From: Zeimonas sp036675585
GTDB lineage: Bacteria; Pseudomonadota; Gammaproteobacteria; Burkholderiales; Burkholderiaceae_E
DNA length: 64,000 nucleotides
Assembly (NCBI GenBank): GCA_036675585.1
Contig: JAKFES010000042.1
Span: 1-64,000 of the forward strand
Direction of reading: 5' to 3'
Below, piece by piece: positions 34,040 through 41,728 of the stretch. The translations under genes and the position numbers were made by a program. Numbering within the stretch: the stretch's first letter is position 1; each line of letters opens with the position of its first letter. Below the pieces are notes generated by a model that was not told the DNA's origin, ran no database searches, and saw only the letters and a list, made by a program, of their open reading frames with translations.

Positions 34040-35044
34040 ATGCCGGACCTGATCGTCGAGCGCCCGGAAGGCCTGTGGTGCGAAGCCGGGCGCTTCTTCA
34101 TCGACCCGTGGAAGCCGGTCGAGCGCGCACTGGTCACGCACGCGCATTCCGACCATGCGCGACCCGGCCATGCGCGCTACCTGGCCGCGCGCGCGGGCGA
34201 GCACGTGTTGCGCGCGCGGCTCGGTCCGGTGGCGCTGCAGACGCTCGACTGGGGCGAACCGATCGACCTCGACGGGGTTCGCGCGTCGTTCCATCCGGCC
34301 GGCCACGTTCTGGGCGCCGCGCAGATCCGGCTCGAGCACGCCGGCGAGACCTGGGTGGTCTCGGGCGACTATCGCGTCGAAGCCGATCGCAGTTGCGCGC
34401 CGTTCGAGCCCGTTCGCTGTGACGTGTTCGTCACCGAATCGACCTTCGCGCTGCCGATCTACCGATGGAAACCGCAGCGCGACGTGCTCGGCGCGCTGCT
34501 GCGATGGTGGGCCGAAAACGCCGAAGCAGCGCGCGCGAGCATCGTGTATTGCTACGCGCTCGGCAAGGCGCAGCGCATCCTCGCCGGGGTCGCCGATGCG
34601 GCCGGCGCGCAGTTGCCCGGCATCGTGGTGTGCCACGGCGCGGTCGAGACGTTCAACGATGCGTATCGTGCAAGCGGCATTGCGCTTGCGCCGACGCTGC
34701 GGGCGGACGACGCCGACGCCGCATCGCTGCGGCGGGCGCTGGTGCTGGCTCCGCCTTCGGCCGCTCGTTCGCCGTGGCTTCGCCGCTTCGGCGCTTCGAG
34801 CAACGCGTTCGCGTCGGGCTGGATGCAGCTGCGCGGCGCACGGCGGCGCCGCTCGGTCGACCGCGGATTCGTTCTCTCGGACCACGCCGACTGGCCCGGA
34901 TTGAACGAAGCGATCGACGCGACCGGCGCGGCGCGCGTCGTCGTCACGCACGGGTACGGCAGCGTGATGGTCCGCTGGCTGCGCGAACGAGGGCTGCAGG
35001 CGCAAACCTTCTCGACCGAGTTCGGCGCGCCGGACGCCGAATGA
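34040..35044 (+). CDS. ligase-associated DNA exonuclease (beta-lactamase fold)
   Basis: 334-residue metallo-beta-lactamase/beta-CASP nuclease. The metal-binding motif THAHSDHARPGH lies near residue 36, with HPAGHVLGAAQIRLEH and GDYRVEADRSCAPFEPV, then CYALGKAQRI and the end region LSDHADWPGLNEAIDATGA and VTHGYGS. This set matches the exonuclease that is encoded with bacterial ATP-dependent DNA ligases. ATG 34040 is chosen. Its stop overlaps the ligase start (ATGA). It would trim DNA ends before sealing. Confidence 0.88.
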   Translation: MPDLIVERPEGLWCEAGRFFIDPWKPVERALVTHAHSDHARPGHARYLAARAGEHVLRARLGPVALQTLDWGEPIDLDGVRASFHPAGHVLGAAQIRLEHAGETWVVSGDYRVEADRSCAPFEPVRCDVFVTESTFALPIYRWKPQRDVLGALLRWWAENAEAARASIVYCYALGKAQRILAGVADAAGAQLPGIVVCHGAVETFNDAYRASGIALAPTLRADDADAASLRRALVLAPPSAARSPWLRRFGASSNAFASGWMQLRGARRRRSVDRGFVLSDHADWPGLNEAIDATGAARVVVTHGYGSVMVRWLRERGLQAQTFSTEFGAPDAE

Positions 35045-36693
35045 AGCGCTTCGCCGCGCTGTACGCGCGAATCGATGCGACCACTTCGACGCTGCGCAAG
35101 GTCGATGCGATGGCGCGTTATTTCGCCGAAGCGCCCGCGGCCGACGCCGCGTGGGCCGCCTACTTCCTGGCCGGCGGACGCCCGCGGCGGCTCCTCCCCG
35201 CGCGCACGCTGGTCGACGCCGCGCGCCGCGCCGCCGGCATACCCGAGTGGCTGTTCGAGGAGAGCTATCACGCGGTCGGCGACCTCGCCGAGACGGTCGC
35301 ACTGCTGTTGCCCGAACCGCAGGCCGCGGACCCCGCCGGACTCGCCGAATGGATGACCGCGCGCGTGCTGCCGCTGCGCGGCGCCGAGCCCGCCCGGATC
35401 GAGGCCGCGCTCGCCGAAGCCTGGCGCACGCTCGAAGCCGGCGAGCGCTTCGTGCTCAACAAACTGCTCACCGGGGAATTCCGCGTCGGCGTCTCGCGCC
35501 AGCTCGTGCTGCGCGCGCTCGCGCGCAGCTTCGGCGTCGACGAGAAAGATCTGGCGCACCGGTTCGTCGGCTACACCGACGGAACGCACGAGCCCGATGC
35601 GCGTGCGTTCCGCGCGCTCGTCGACCCCGGCGAAGCGGCGGGCAGCGGATCGCCCGGCCACCCGTATCCGTTCTTTCTCGCCCATCCGCTGCAGCAGCCG
35701 CCGGAGGCGCTCGGCGAGGTCTCCGACTGGATCGTCGAATGGAAATTCGACGGAATCCGCGCGCAGCTCGTTCGGCGCGAGGGCACGACGTGGCTCTGGT
35801 CGCGCGGCGAGGAGCTCGTCACCGAGCGCTTCCCCGAGGTGGTCGACGCGGCGCGCGCGCTGCCCGACGGCACGGTGATCGACGGCGAGTTGCTGGCGTG
35901 GAATGCGAGCGCGCAGCGGCCGCTGCCGTTCGCGACGATGCAGCGGCGCATCGGCCGGCTCCGGCTCACGCCGAAGCTGCTCGGCGAAGCGCCGGTCGCG
36001 ATGCTGGCGTTCGACCTGATCGAGGACGCGGGCGAGGACATCCGTCGGCTCGCCCTCGCGCACCGCCGCTCGCGCCTCGAGGCGATCGTCGCGCATGCGC
36101 CGGGCCTGCAGCTCTCGCCCCGGCTCGCGTCGGCGGACTGGGCGACGCTCGAGCAGTTGCGCGAGGACTCGCGCGAGCGCGGCGTCGAGGGCATGATGAT
36201 CAAGCGCGCCGCGTCGGCATACGGAGTCGGGCGCACGCGATCGGTCGCCGTCGGCGACTGGTGGAAATGGAAGATCGACCCGCTGTCGGTCGACTGCGTG
36301 CTCGTCTACGCGCAGCCCGGGCACGGTCGGCGCGCGAGCCTGTACACCGACTACACCTTTGCGGTGTGGAGCGGCCCGCCCGAGGACCCGGCGCGAACGC
36401 TCGTTCCGTTCGCCAAGGCGTATTCCGGGTTGACCGACGCCGAGATCCGCGCGGTCGATGCCGAGATCCGGCGCACGACCATCGAGCGTTTCGGCCCGGT
36501 GCGCCGGCTCGCGCCGACGATGGTCTTCGAGCTCGGCTTCGAAGGCATCCAGCGATCGACGCGGCACAAATCGGGAATCGCGGTGCGTTTCCCGCGCATG
36601 CTGCGCGCACGCTTCGACAAGCCGGTCGGGGACGCCGACACGCTGGCAGCGCTCGAGTCGATGCTCGAGCGCTGCGCCGACACCGATCGCTGA
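35041..36693 (+). CDS. ATP-dependent DNA ligase (LigB/cisplatin-type, ligase-associated)
   Basis: 550 residues. N-terminal helical domain (about 1-190; ALYARIDATTSTLRKVDAMARYF, LNKLLTGEFRVGVSRQLV), then the adenylation domain with the nucleophilic lysine in VEWKFDGIRAQLV, motif III VIDGELLAWN, motif IV GVEGMMIKRA and motif V WWKWKIDPL. An OB-fold domain follows with AVWSGPP and GFEGIQRSTRHKSGIAVRFPR. It uses ATP, unlike the essential NAD ligase LigA. The start overlaps the exonuclease stop by four bases (ATGA). The DEXH helicase and PdeM phosphoesterase that often complete such clusters are not adjacent. Confidence 0.92.
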   Translation: MKRFAALYARIDATTSTLRKVDAMARYFAEAPAADAAWAAYFLAGGRPRRLLPARTLVDAARRAAGIPEWLFEESYHAVGDLAETVALLLPEPQAADPAGLAEWMTARVLPLRGAEPARIEAALAEAWRTLEAGERFVLNKLLTGEFRVGVSRQLVLRALARSFGVDEKDLAHRFVGYTDGTHEPDARAFRALVDPGEAAGSGSPGHPYPFFLAHPLQQPPEALGEVSDWIVEWKFDGIRAQLVRREGTTWLWSRGEELVTERFPEVVDAARALPDGTVIDGELLAWNASAQRPLPFATMQRRIGRLRLTPKLLGEAPVAMLAFDLIEDAGEDIRRLALAHRRSRLEAIVAHAPGLQLSPRLASADWATLEQLREDSRERGVEGMMIKRAASAYGVGRTRSVAVGDWWKWKIDPLSVDCVLVYAQPGHGRRASLYTDYTFAVWSGPPEDPARTLVPFAKAYSGLTDAEIRAVDAEIRRTTIERFGPVRRLAPTMVFELGFEGIQRSTRHKSGIAVRFPRMLRARFDKPVGDADTLAALESMLERCADTDR

Positions 36694-36711
36694 ATCGGCG
36701 AAAGACGTCGA

Positions 36712-37638
36712 TCAACGCGGTCCGCGGCCACCGTATCCGGAACCGCCCGCGCTCAGCTGCTCGCGCTGTTCCGGCGTGAGAATCTTGTCGACCCGATCGG
36801 CCGCATCGAGCACGCTCTCGAGTTGTTTCTGGTGCAGCTCGCTCATCCGTTTCGACGCGGCGAGGATCGCCGCGCGATCGCGCGACCCCGATTCGCCCCA
36901 CCACGCGTCGCGCAGCGTGTCCATCTCCTCGTGCATCTGCTCCAGCGTCGCCCAGTGCGCACGACGCTGCTCGTCGTGCAGCGCGGCGAGCTGCTTGCGC
37001 TGGTCATCGCTCAGGTCGAGCGACCAGAGCGCCGGGCCGCGGCCGAAGCCCATCCCCCCCGGGCCCATTCCGTGCCAGGGACCGGCGCCGCCCATCATCC
37101 CGGGACCCATGCCGTATCCGGGACCCATCATTCCGGGACCCATTCCGTATCCGGGACCCATCATTCCGGGACCCATTCCGTACCCGGGTCCCATCCCGTA
37201 ACCGGGGCCCATCATTCCCGGGCCCATTCCGTACCCGGGTCCATATGGGCCCATTCCGGGGCCCATCCCGTATCCGGGGCCCGTTCCGTATCCGGGGCCT
37301 GCTCCATACCCCGGGCCCATCATCCCGGGACCTGCTCCGTACCCCGGCCCCATCATTCCCGGCCCCATTCCGTACCCCGGGCCGTATGCCCCCATGCCCG
37401 GGCCCCGGCCGTCCCGGTAATGCCGGCCACGCATCGCGCCGGGACCGGGCCGGTCCGCCGCAGAGGAATCGGTGCCGGCTTGCGGCGCCGGCGCCGATGC
37501 GGCGGGCGGCGCGACAGGGGCCGTCTGCACGCCCGGCGCCGGCTTCGGCATCGGGGCTTGCTGCTGCGTTTGCGCGCCCGCAGTGCCGGCGGCCAGCGCG
37601 AGTACGGGAAGGGCGAGGCACGAAGGGAAACGTTTCAC
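36712..37638 (-). CDS. secreted Met/Gly/Pro-repeat protein with Spy-like C-terminal domain
   Basis: 308 residues from a GTG at 37638, placed by a perfect AGGAGG (complement of 37645-37650) six bases upstream. Signal peptide 1-22 (cleavage after AGAQ region); a Pro/Ala/Gln stretch to about residue 65; then residues 80-198 are built of GPGMMGPGYGMGPGY-type repeats with more than twenty Met. Residues 203-297 look like Spy/CpxP family helices with two LTxxQ-type motifs (LDLSDDQRKQL and LTPEQREQL). Such proteins are periplasmic chaperones or metal-stress sensors. The Met repeats may bind Cu(I). An in-frame start further upstream (to 37701) lacks support. Confidence 0.75.
   Translation of the reverse strand: MKRFPSCLALPVLALAAGTAGAQTQQQAPMPKPAPGVQTAPVAPPAASAPAPQAGTDSSAADRPGPGAMRGRHYRDGRGPGMGAYGPGYGMGPGMMGPGYGAGPGMMGPGYGAGPGYGTGPGYGMGPGMGPYGPGYGMGPGMMGPGYGMGPGYGMGPGMMGPGYGMGPGMMGPGYGMGPGMMGGAGPWHGMGPGGMGFGRGPALWSLDLSDDQRKQLAALHDEQRRAHWATLEQMHEEMDTLRDAWWGESGSRDRAAILAASKRMSELHQKQLESVLDAADRVDKILTPEQREQLSAGGSGYGGRGPR
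37045..37401. repeat. in-gene imperfect tandem repeats of the Met/Gly/Pro protein
   Basis: The coding strand repeats units such as GGNCCNGGNATGATGGG and CCNGGNTATGGNATGGG many times, giving GPGMMGPGYGM blocks of 5 to 11 residues. On the plus strand the text reads as repeated CCCATTCC and CCGGGACCC runs. Because units are near identical, copy number may vary between strains by slippage. Confidence 0.8.
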
Positions 37639-37782
37639 GGCGAACCTCCTGTAGGGTTGGACGGCGCGGGCCGCTGCCCGGCCCGCCGGCCTCCGTTGCA
37701 CCCGTGCAAAGGATGCGCCGGCCCGATCGATCGCGACAAGCTATCCTCGTAGTCTTCGCATCGATCGTCCTGCAGGCCCCGT

Positions 37783-38745
37783 TTGCCGTCCTACCCCTCC
37801 AGGCTGCTCGTCCGCAGCCAGCGCCTGTTCGTCGCCCTGATGAAAGTGATGTTGCCGGTGATGATCGCCGTGCAACTCGCGCAGCACTGGGGCTGGATCG
37901 ATGCCGTGGGCCACACGATCGCGCCGGCGATGGCCTGGCTGGCGCTGCCGCCCGAAGCCGGGCTCGTCTGGATCACGGGCGTGTTCGTCGGCGTATACGG
38001 TGCGATCGCCGCGATGATCGGACTGGCCGCGGACCTCGAACTGAACGCCGGCCAGATGAGCGCGCTGTGCGCGATGATCCTGTTCGCGCACGCGCTGCCG
38101 GTCGAGCAGGCGATCGTTCGCCGTGCCGGCGCGAGCTTCTGGGCGACGGGCCTGCTGCGCATCGTCGTCGCGATCGTCTACGGCGGCGCGGTCGCGTGGC
38201 TGTGCCGGTGGAGCGGCGCGTTGCAGGAGCCGGTCTCGCTGGCCTGGATGCAATCGACCGACGCCGCCGGGGGTGCATCGGGCGGCTTGTGGGCGTGGGC
38301 GCAGACGATGGCGCTTTCGCTCGTCGCCACCTTCGCGATCCTCGTCGCGCTGCTCGTCCTGCTCGACGTCCTCGAGCGCAGCGGCATCACGCGGCGGATC
38401 ACCGCGCTGCTCACGCCGCTGCTGCGCTTCTCGGGCCTGGATGCGCGCGCCGCGCCGGTGACGACGGTGGGCGTGCTGCTCGGCCTGACCTACGGCGGCG
38501 CGCTGATCATCGAGGAGTCGGACAAGCAGCAGTTCCCGGCGCGCACGCGCTTTCTCGCCCTCTCGTGGCTGTGCCTGTCGCACGCGCTGATCGAGGACAC
38601 GCTGCTGCTGCTCGCGCTCGGCGCGAGCCTGTGGATCGTGCTCGTCGGCCGCGTCGCGGTCACCCTCGTGCTCATCGCGGTGCTCGCGCGGCTGCTCGAC
38701 GGCGGCGAGCCTCGGGTCGCCGCGGTCGGCGCGCGCGCCGGCTGA
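37783..38745 (+). CDS. nucleoside-recognition-domain membrane protein
   Basis: Integral membrane protein of about 320 residues with about seven to eight helices and two gate-like halves, of the type found in SpmA/SpmB and NupC-related proteins (PF07670). Segments: VWITGVFVGVYGAIAAMIGL, AMILFAHALPVEQAIVRRAG, VGVLLGLTYGGALIIEESDK and LSHALIEDTLLLLALGASLW. The start is uncertain: TTG 37783 fits the frame, while ATG 37840 (MKVMLPVMIAVQLA) is the only early ATG. It is divergent from the Met-repeat gene. Function unknown; possible transporter. Confidence 0.7.
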   Translation: MPSYPSRLLVRSQRLFVALMKVMLPVMIAVQLAQHWGWIDAVGHTIAPAMAWLALPPEAGLVWITGVFVGVYGAIAAMIGLAADLELNAGQMSALCAMILFAHALPVEQAIVRRAGASFWATGLLRIVVAIVYGGAVAWLCRWSGALQEPVSLAWMQSTDAAGGASGGLWAWAQTMALSLVATFAILVALLVLLDVLERSGITRRITALLTPLLRFSGLDARAAPVTTVGVLLGLTYGGALIIEESDKQQFPARTRFLALSWLCLSHALIEDTLLLLALGASLWIVLVGRVAVTLVLIAVLARLLDGGEPRVAAVGARAG

Positions 38746-38750
38746 GCGCA

Positions 38751-39890
38751 ATGCACGAGGTCGATTTTCTCGTCGTCGGCGGCGGAATCGCCGGTGCGTG
38801 CGCGGCGTTCGGACTGGCCGCGCAGGGGCGCGTCGTCGTCCTCGAGCGCGAATCGCAGCCCGGTCACCACACGACGGGCCGGTCCGCCGCGGTGTTCTCG
38901 GAGGCCTACGGCAACGACGCGATCCGTGCGCTGACGCTGGCGAGCCGGCCATTCTTCGCGCAGCCGCCCGCGGGCTTCAGCGATTCTCCGCTGTGGTCGC
39001 GGCGCGCGTCGGTCTACGTCGCGCGCACCGATCAGCTCGCGCGGCTCGACGCGTGGTACGAGCAGGCACGCACGATCGTTCCCGGCATACGTCGCCTCGA
39101 TGCGGTCGAGACGGCGCGCCTCGCGCCGATGCTGCGCGACGACTACGCGGCCGGTTCGGCGTGCGAGCCCGGAGCCGCCGATCTCGACGTTCACGCGCTG
39201 CACCACGGCATGCTGCGTGCGGCGCGCCGAAACGGCGCAACGCTCGTGTGCGACGCGCAGGTCCTCGGCGTCGAGCGCGAAGGCGGATGCTGGCGCGTGC
39301 GGACCGCGCGCGATACGTACTCGGCACGCGTGCTGGTCGACGCGGCGGGCGCATGGGGCGACGAGATCGCGACGATGTCGGGTGCGCAACCCGTCGGCCT
39401 GCAGCCCATGCGGCGCACCGCGATCCTTTTCGCCGCGCCGGCCGACATCGACGTACGCGACGCGCCGATCGTCATCGACATCGACGAGCAGTTCTACTTC
39501 AAGCCCGATGCCGGCAAGCTGCTCGGCTCGCCGGCCGACGAGACGCCGTGCGCGCCCTGCGACGCGCAGCCCGAGGAAATCGACGTCGCGACCGCGGCTG
39601 CGCGAATCGAGGCGGCGACGCGATTCCCGATCTCCCGCATCGAACGCAAATGGGCCGGGCTGCGCAGTTTCGTGGCCGACCGCACGCCGGTGATCGGCTT
39701 CGACGACGAGGTCGACGATTTCTTCTGGCTGGTCGGCCAGGGCGGCTATGGCATCCAGACCGCACCGGCGGTGAGCGCGCTGGTCGGCGCGCTGGCGGCA
39801 GGGCGCGGCATCCCTGCGGATCTGGCCGCGCTCGGGGTGAACGAGGCCACGTTCTCACCGCATCGATTGCGGCCGCCTGCTACGCGTTGA
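38751..39890 (+). CDS. FAD-dependent oxidoreductase (D-amino acid dehydrogenase-like)
   Basis: 379 residues of the glycine/D-amino acid oxidase (DAO) family. Rossmann motif at the N terminus VDFLVVGGGIAGACAAFGLA, then PGHHTTGRSAAVFSEAYGN, the domain joining LVDAAGAWGDEIATMSGAQP, and the C-terminal FAD contact WLVGQGGYGIQTAPAVSAL. It begins five bases after the previous gene, so the two may be co-transcribed, with a hairpin terminator 30 bases downstream. The substrate is unknown; an amine or amino acid is expected. Confidence 0.85.
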   Translation: MHEVDFLVVGGGIAGACAAFGLAAQGRVVVLERESQPGHHTTGRSAAVFSEAYGNDAIRALTLASRPFFAQPPAGFSDSPLWSRRASVYVARTDQLARLDAWYEQARTIVPGIRRLDAVETARLAPMLRDDYAAGSACEPGAADLDVHALHHGMLRAARRNGATLVCDAQVLGVEREGGCWRVRTARDTYSARVLVDAAGAWGDEIATMSGAQPVGLQPMRRTAILFAAPADIDVRDAPIVIDIDEQFYFKPDAGKLLGSPADETPCAPCDAQPEEIDVATAAARIEAATRFPISRIERKWAGLRSFVADRTPVIGFDDEVDDFFWLVGQGGYGIQTAPAVSALVGALAAGRGIPADLAALGVNEATFSPHRLRPPATR

Positions 39891-39920
39891 GCATCGGCCG
39901 CGGCCGACGCGGACCGAACA

Positions 39921-39946
39921 GAACGGGCGCCCGAAAGCGCCCGTTC
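39921..39946. terminator. hairpin terminator, bidirectional
   Basis: GAACGGGCGC and GCGCCCGTTC form a perfect ten-base stem with a CCGAAA loop. It lies 31 bases after the FAD oxidoreductase stop and 24 bases beyond the stop of the convergent PEP-CTERM remnant. The T-run is short on both sides, but stem strength and location fit a terminator shared by the two convergent units. Confidence 0.7.
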
Positions 39947-39969
39947 CTTCCGTACTCGCGAAGCGAAGT

Positions 39970-40200
39970 TCAGTGCATCGAACGACGACGGCGCTGCGCG
40001 ATCGCGACGCCGAGCAGGCCGAGCGCGAGCATCGCGGGAACCGCCGGCTCGGGGACGGTGGCCGCCGCCACCGGGAAAGCGGTCCAGTCGAAGTACCCGT
40101 CTTGCTCGGGACCGAAGGCAGTGCGGATTTCGACGTACTCGCACCGGGCGCGAGCCGAGGAGAAGCGAGTGCCGTGCCAGGTATGGACGCATGCGGTTTT
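39970..40200 (-). pseudogene. PEP-CTERM protein remnant (C-terminal sorting tail only)
   Basis: The last 28 codons of a minus-strand frame read VPEPAVPAMLALGLLGVAIA followed by QRRRRSMH and a stop: a PEP motif, a hydrophobic helix and an Arg cluster, the full PEP-CTERM sorting signal. About 45 codons before it (including YVEIRTAFGPEQDGYFDWTA) look like the end of a surface domain. Upstream the frame has no start codon or signal peptide and soon becomes the antisense of another gene's region. So it is the truncated 3' end of a gene whose 5' part is lost. No sortase-like exosortase gene is in the window. Confidence 0.65.
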
Positions 40201-40268
40201 GCACGACGCGCGGCGTCGAAACGCCGGCGTCGCGTGGCGCGAATGTAAGAAATATTGACACCGCTCCT

Positions 40269-40688
40269 TCACGCGGCCGCCGAAAGCGCACGCCGCAGAC
40301 CGGTTACCTGCAGCTCGGCGAACACGCCGACCGCGATCGCCTGCGCGAGGACGAAGACGATGCCGAGATTCGTCGGTGCGAACCAGCCGCTCGCCAGCAG
40401 CAGGATGCTGTCGACGGTCCACATCGCGTTGTAGGCGACGACGGCCCAGACGGCACCCCGCTGCGGCGGGGCACGCGTGCCGAGCCACGCGACGAAGGCC
40501 GCGAAGGGCAGCAGGCTCGCGCCCGCGTAGAACAGCAGGCTTTCGGGCAAGCCGAGACGCGGTGCGAGCGCAGCGGCGGCGAACACCAGCAGCAGACCGG
40601 CCGCGCCGCTGAGCACGGCATCGCCGAGCAGTGCGTACTTCAGCAGCTGCGGGGTACGAAGATCGGAACGGAGCGAAGACGACGACAT
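40269..40688 (-). CDS. small four-helix membrane protein
   Basis: 139 residues from ATG 40688, with AGGAGG (complement of CCTCCT) eight bases upstream. Four hydrophobic segments: LLGDAVLSGAAGLLLVFAAAALA, LLFYAGASLLPFAAFVAWLG, WAVVAYNAMWTVDSILLLAS and LGIVFVLAQAIAVGVFAELQ. The family is widespread in proteobacteria, without known function. It is divergent from the XRE regulator at 40833 across 144 bases with a palindrome, so it is the likely target of that regulator. Confidence 0.75.
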   Translation of the reverse strand: MSSSSLRSDLRTPQLLKYALLGDAVLSGAAGLLLVFAAAALAPRLGLPESLLFYAGASLLPFAAFVAWLGTRAPPQRGAVWAVVAYNAMWTVDSILLLASGWFAPTNLGIVFVLAQAIAVGVFAELQVTGLRRALSAAA

Positions 40689-40781
40689 GGGAACCTCCTG
40701 TGTGTGCATCGGCGCAGCGCGCGTTCGAATGCGAATCGCGCGTCCACGGCGACACTTTCGGCACGGCAGCGCATGAAGTCG

Positions 40782-40798
40782 ATTACCTCGCAGGTAAT
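40782..40798. promoter_or_regulatory. operator palindrome between membrane protein and XRE regulator genes
   Basis: ATTACCT-CGC-AGGTAAT: perfect 7-base arms. It lies 35 bases upstream of the XRE regulator start and about 95 bases upstream of the divergent membrane protein. AT-rich dyads of this form are characteristic of XRE/MmyB-type regulators, which bind in the intergenic space they share with their target. Which protein binds is inferred. Confidence 0.6.
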
Positions 40799-40832
40799 GG
40801 GGCTCGGCAGCGCTTCGCGCTATCGTCGTGCG

Positions 40833-41705
40833 ATGCAGATCGACCGTTTCCCCGCCCCGTCTCGCACCGAACACGCGCAGCGGCAACCCCATCGGCAACC
40901 GGTCGGCGCGCTGTTGCGCGAATGGCGACAGCGCCGCCGGATGAGCCAACTCGAACTCGCCTGCGAGGCAGAGATCTCGACGCGTCACCTGAGCTTCGTC
41001 GAGACCGGCCGCTCGACGCCGAGCCGCGAGATGCTGCTGGAACTCGCCGAACGACTCGATGTTCCGCTGCGCGAGCGCAACCGGCTGCTGACCGCGGCCG
41101 GCTACGCGCCGGTCTACGCGCATCGTCCGCTGGCCGACCCCGCGCTGCGCCCGGCACGCGAAGCGATCGAGCTCGTGCTCGCCGGACACGAGCCGTATCC
41201 GGCGCTCGCCGTCGACCGCCACTGGTCGATGGTCCACGCGAATGCGGCGGTGGCGCCGCTGCTCGACGGCGTCGACGCTTCGCTGCTCGTCGCACCGGTG
41301 AACGTGCTCCGGCTGAGCCTGCATCCGCGGGGGCTCGCGCCGCGCATCGCGAACCTGCGCGAGTGGCGCGCGCATCTGCTGCTGCGACTGCAGCGCGACA
41401 TCGATGCGAGCGCCGACGCGGCGCTCGGCCAACTGCTCGACGAACTGCGCGCGTATCCTGTGGAGATCGACGAGGTTCCGGAAGCGGTGCGCCGGGCGCG
41501 CGCCGGTCACGACGCGTCGTCGCAGTGGCCGCCGGGCAGCGCGATCGTCCCGTTGCGGATCGCGGTCGGCGACACGGTGCTCGACTTCTTCAGCACGACG
41601 ACCGTGTTCGGGACGCCGCTCGACGTAACCTTGTCGGAGCTCGCGATCGAATCGTTCTTTCCCGCGAACGCCGAAACCGCCGAACGGATGCGCGGCGTTC
41701 GCTGA
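40833..41705 (+). CDS. XRE-family regulator with MmyB-like ligand-binding domain
   Basis: 290-residue regulator. Helix-turn-helix at about 25-80: LLREWRQRRRMSQLELACEAEISTRHLSFVETGRSTPSREMLLELAERL. The C-terminal 190 residues form the MmyB/PAS-like sensor (YPALAVDRHWSMVHANAAVAPLL, VNVLRLSLHPRGLAPRIANL, VGDTVLDFFSTTTVFGTPLDVTLSELAIESFFPAN), known to bind fatty acid-like ligands in some actinobacteria. ATG 40833 is chosen. It is divergent from a small membrane protein gene over a shared operator and precedes a DODA-type dioxygenase gene by 23 bases, so both may be under its control. Confidence 0.9.
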   Translation: MQIDRFPAPSRTEHAQRQPHRQPVGALLREWRQRRRMSQLELACEAEISTRHLSFVETGRSTPSREMLLELAERLDVPLRERNRLLTAAGYAPVYAHRPLADPALRPAREAIELVLAGHEPYPALAVDRHWSMVHANAAVAPLLDGVDASLLVAPVNVLRLSLHPRGLAPRIANLREWRAHLLLRLQRDIDASADAALGQLLDELRAYPVEIDEVPEAVRRARAGHDASSQWPPGSAIVPLRIAVGDTVLDFFSTTTVFGTPLDVTLSELAIESFFPANAETAERMRGVR

Positions 41706-41728
41706 ACCGCAACGCACGGAGCCACGCG

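Noticed and set aside
37045..37401. Tandem repeats considered as a CRISPR array
   Set aside because: Units are short, contiguous, without unique spacers, and translate in frame as a Met/Gly/Pro repeat.
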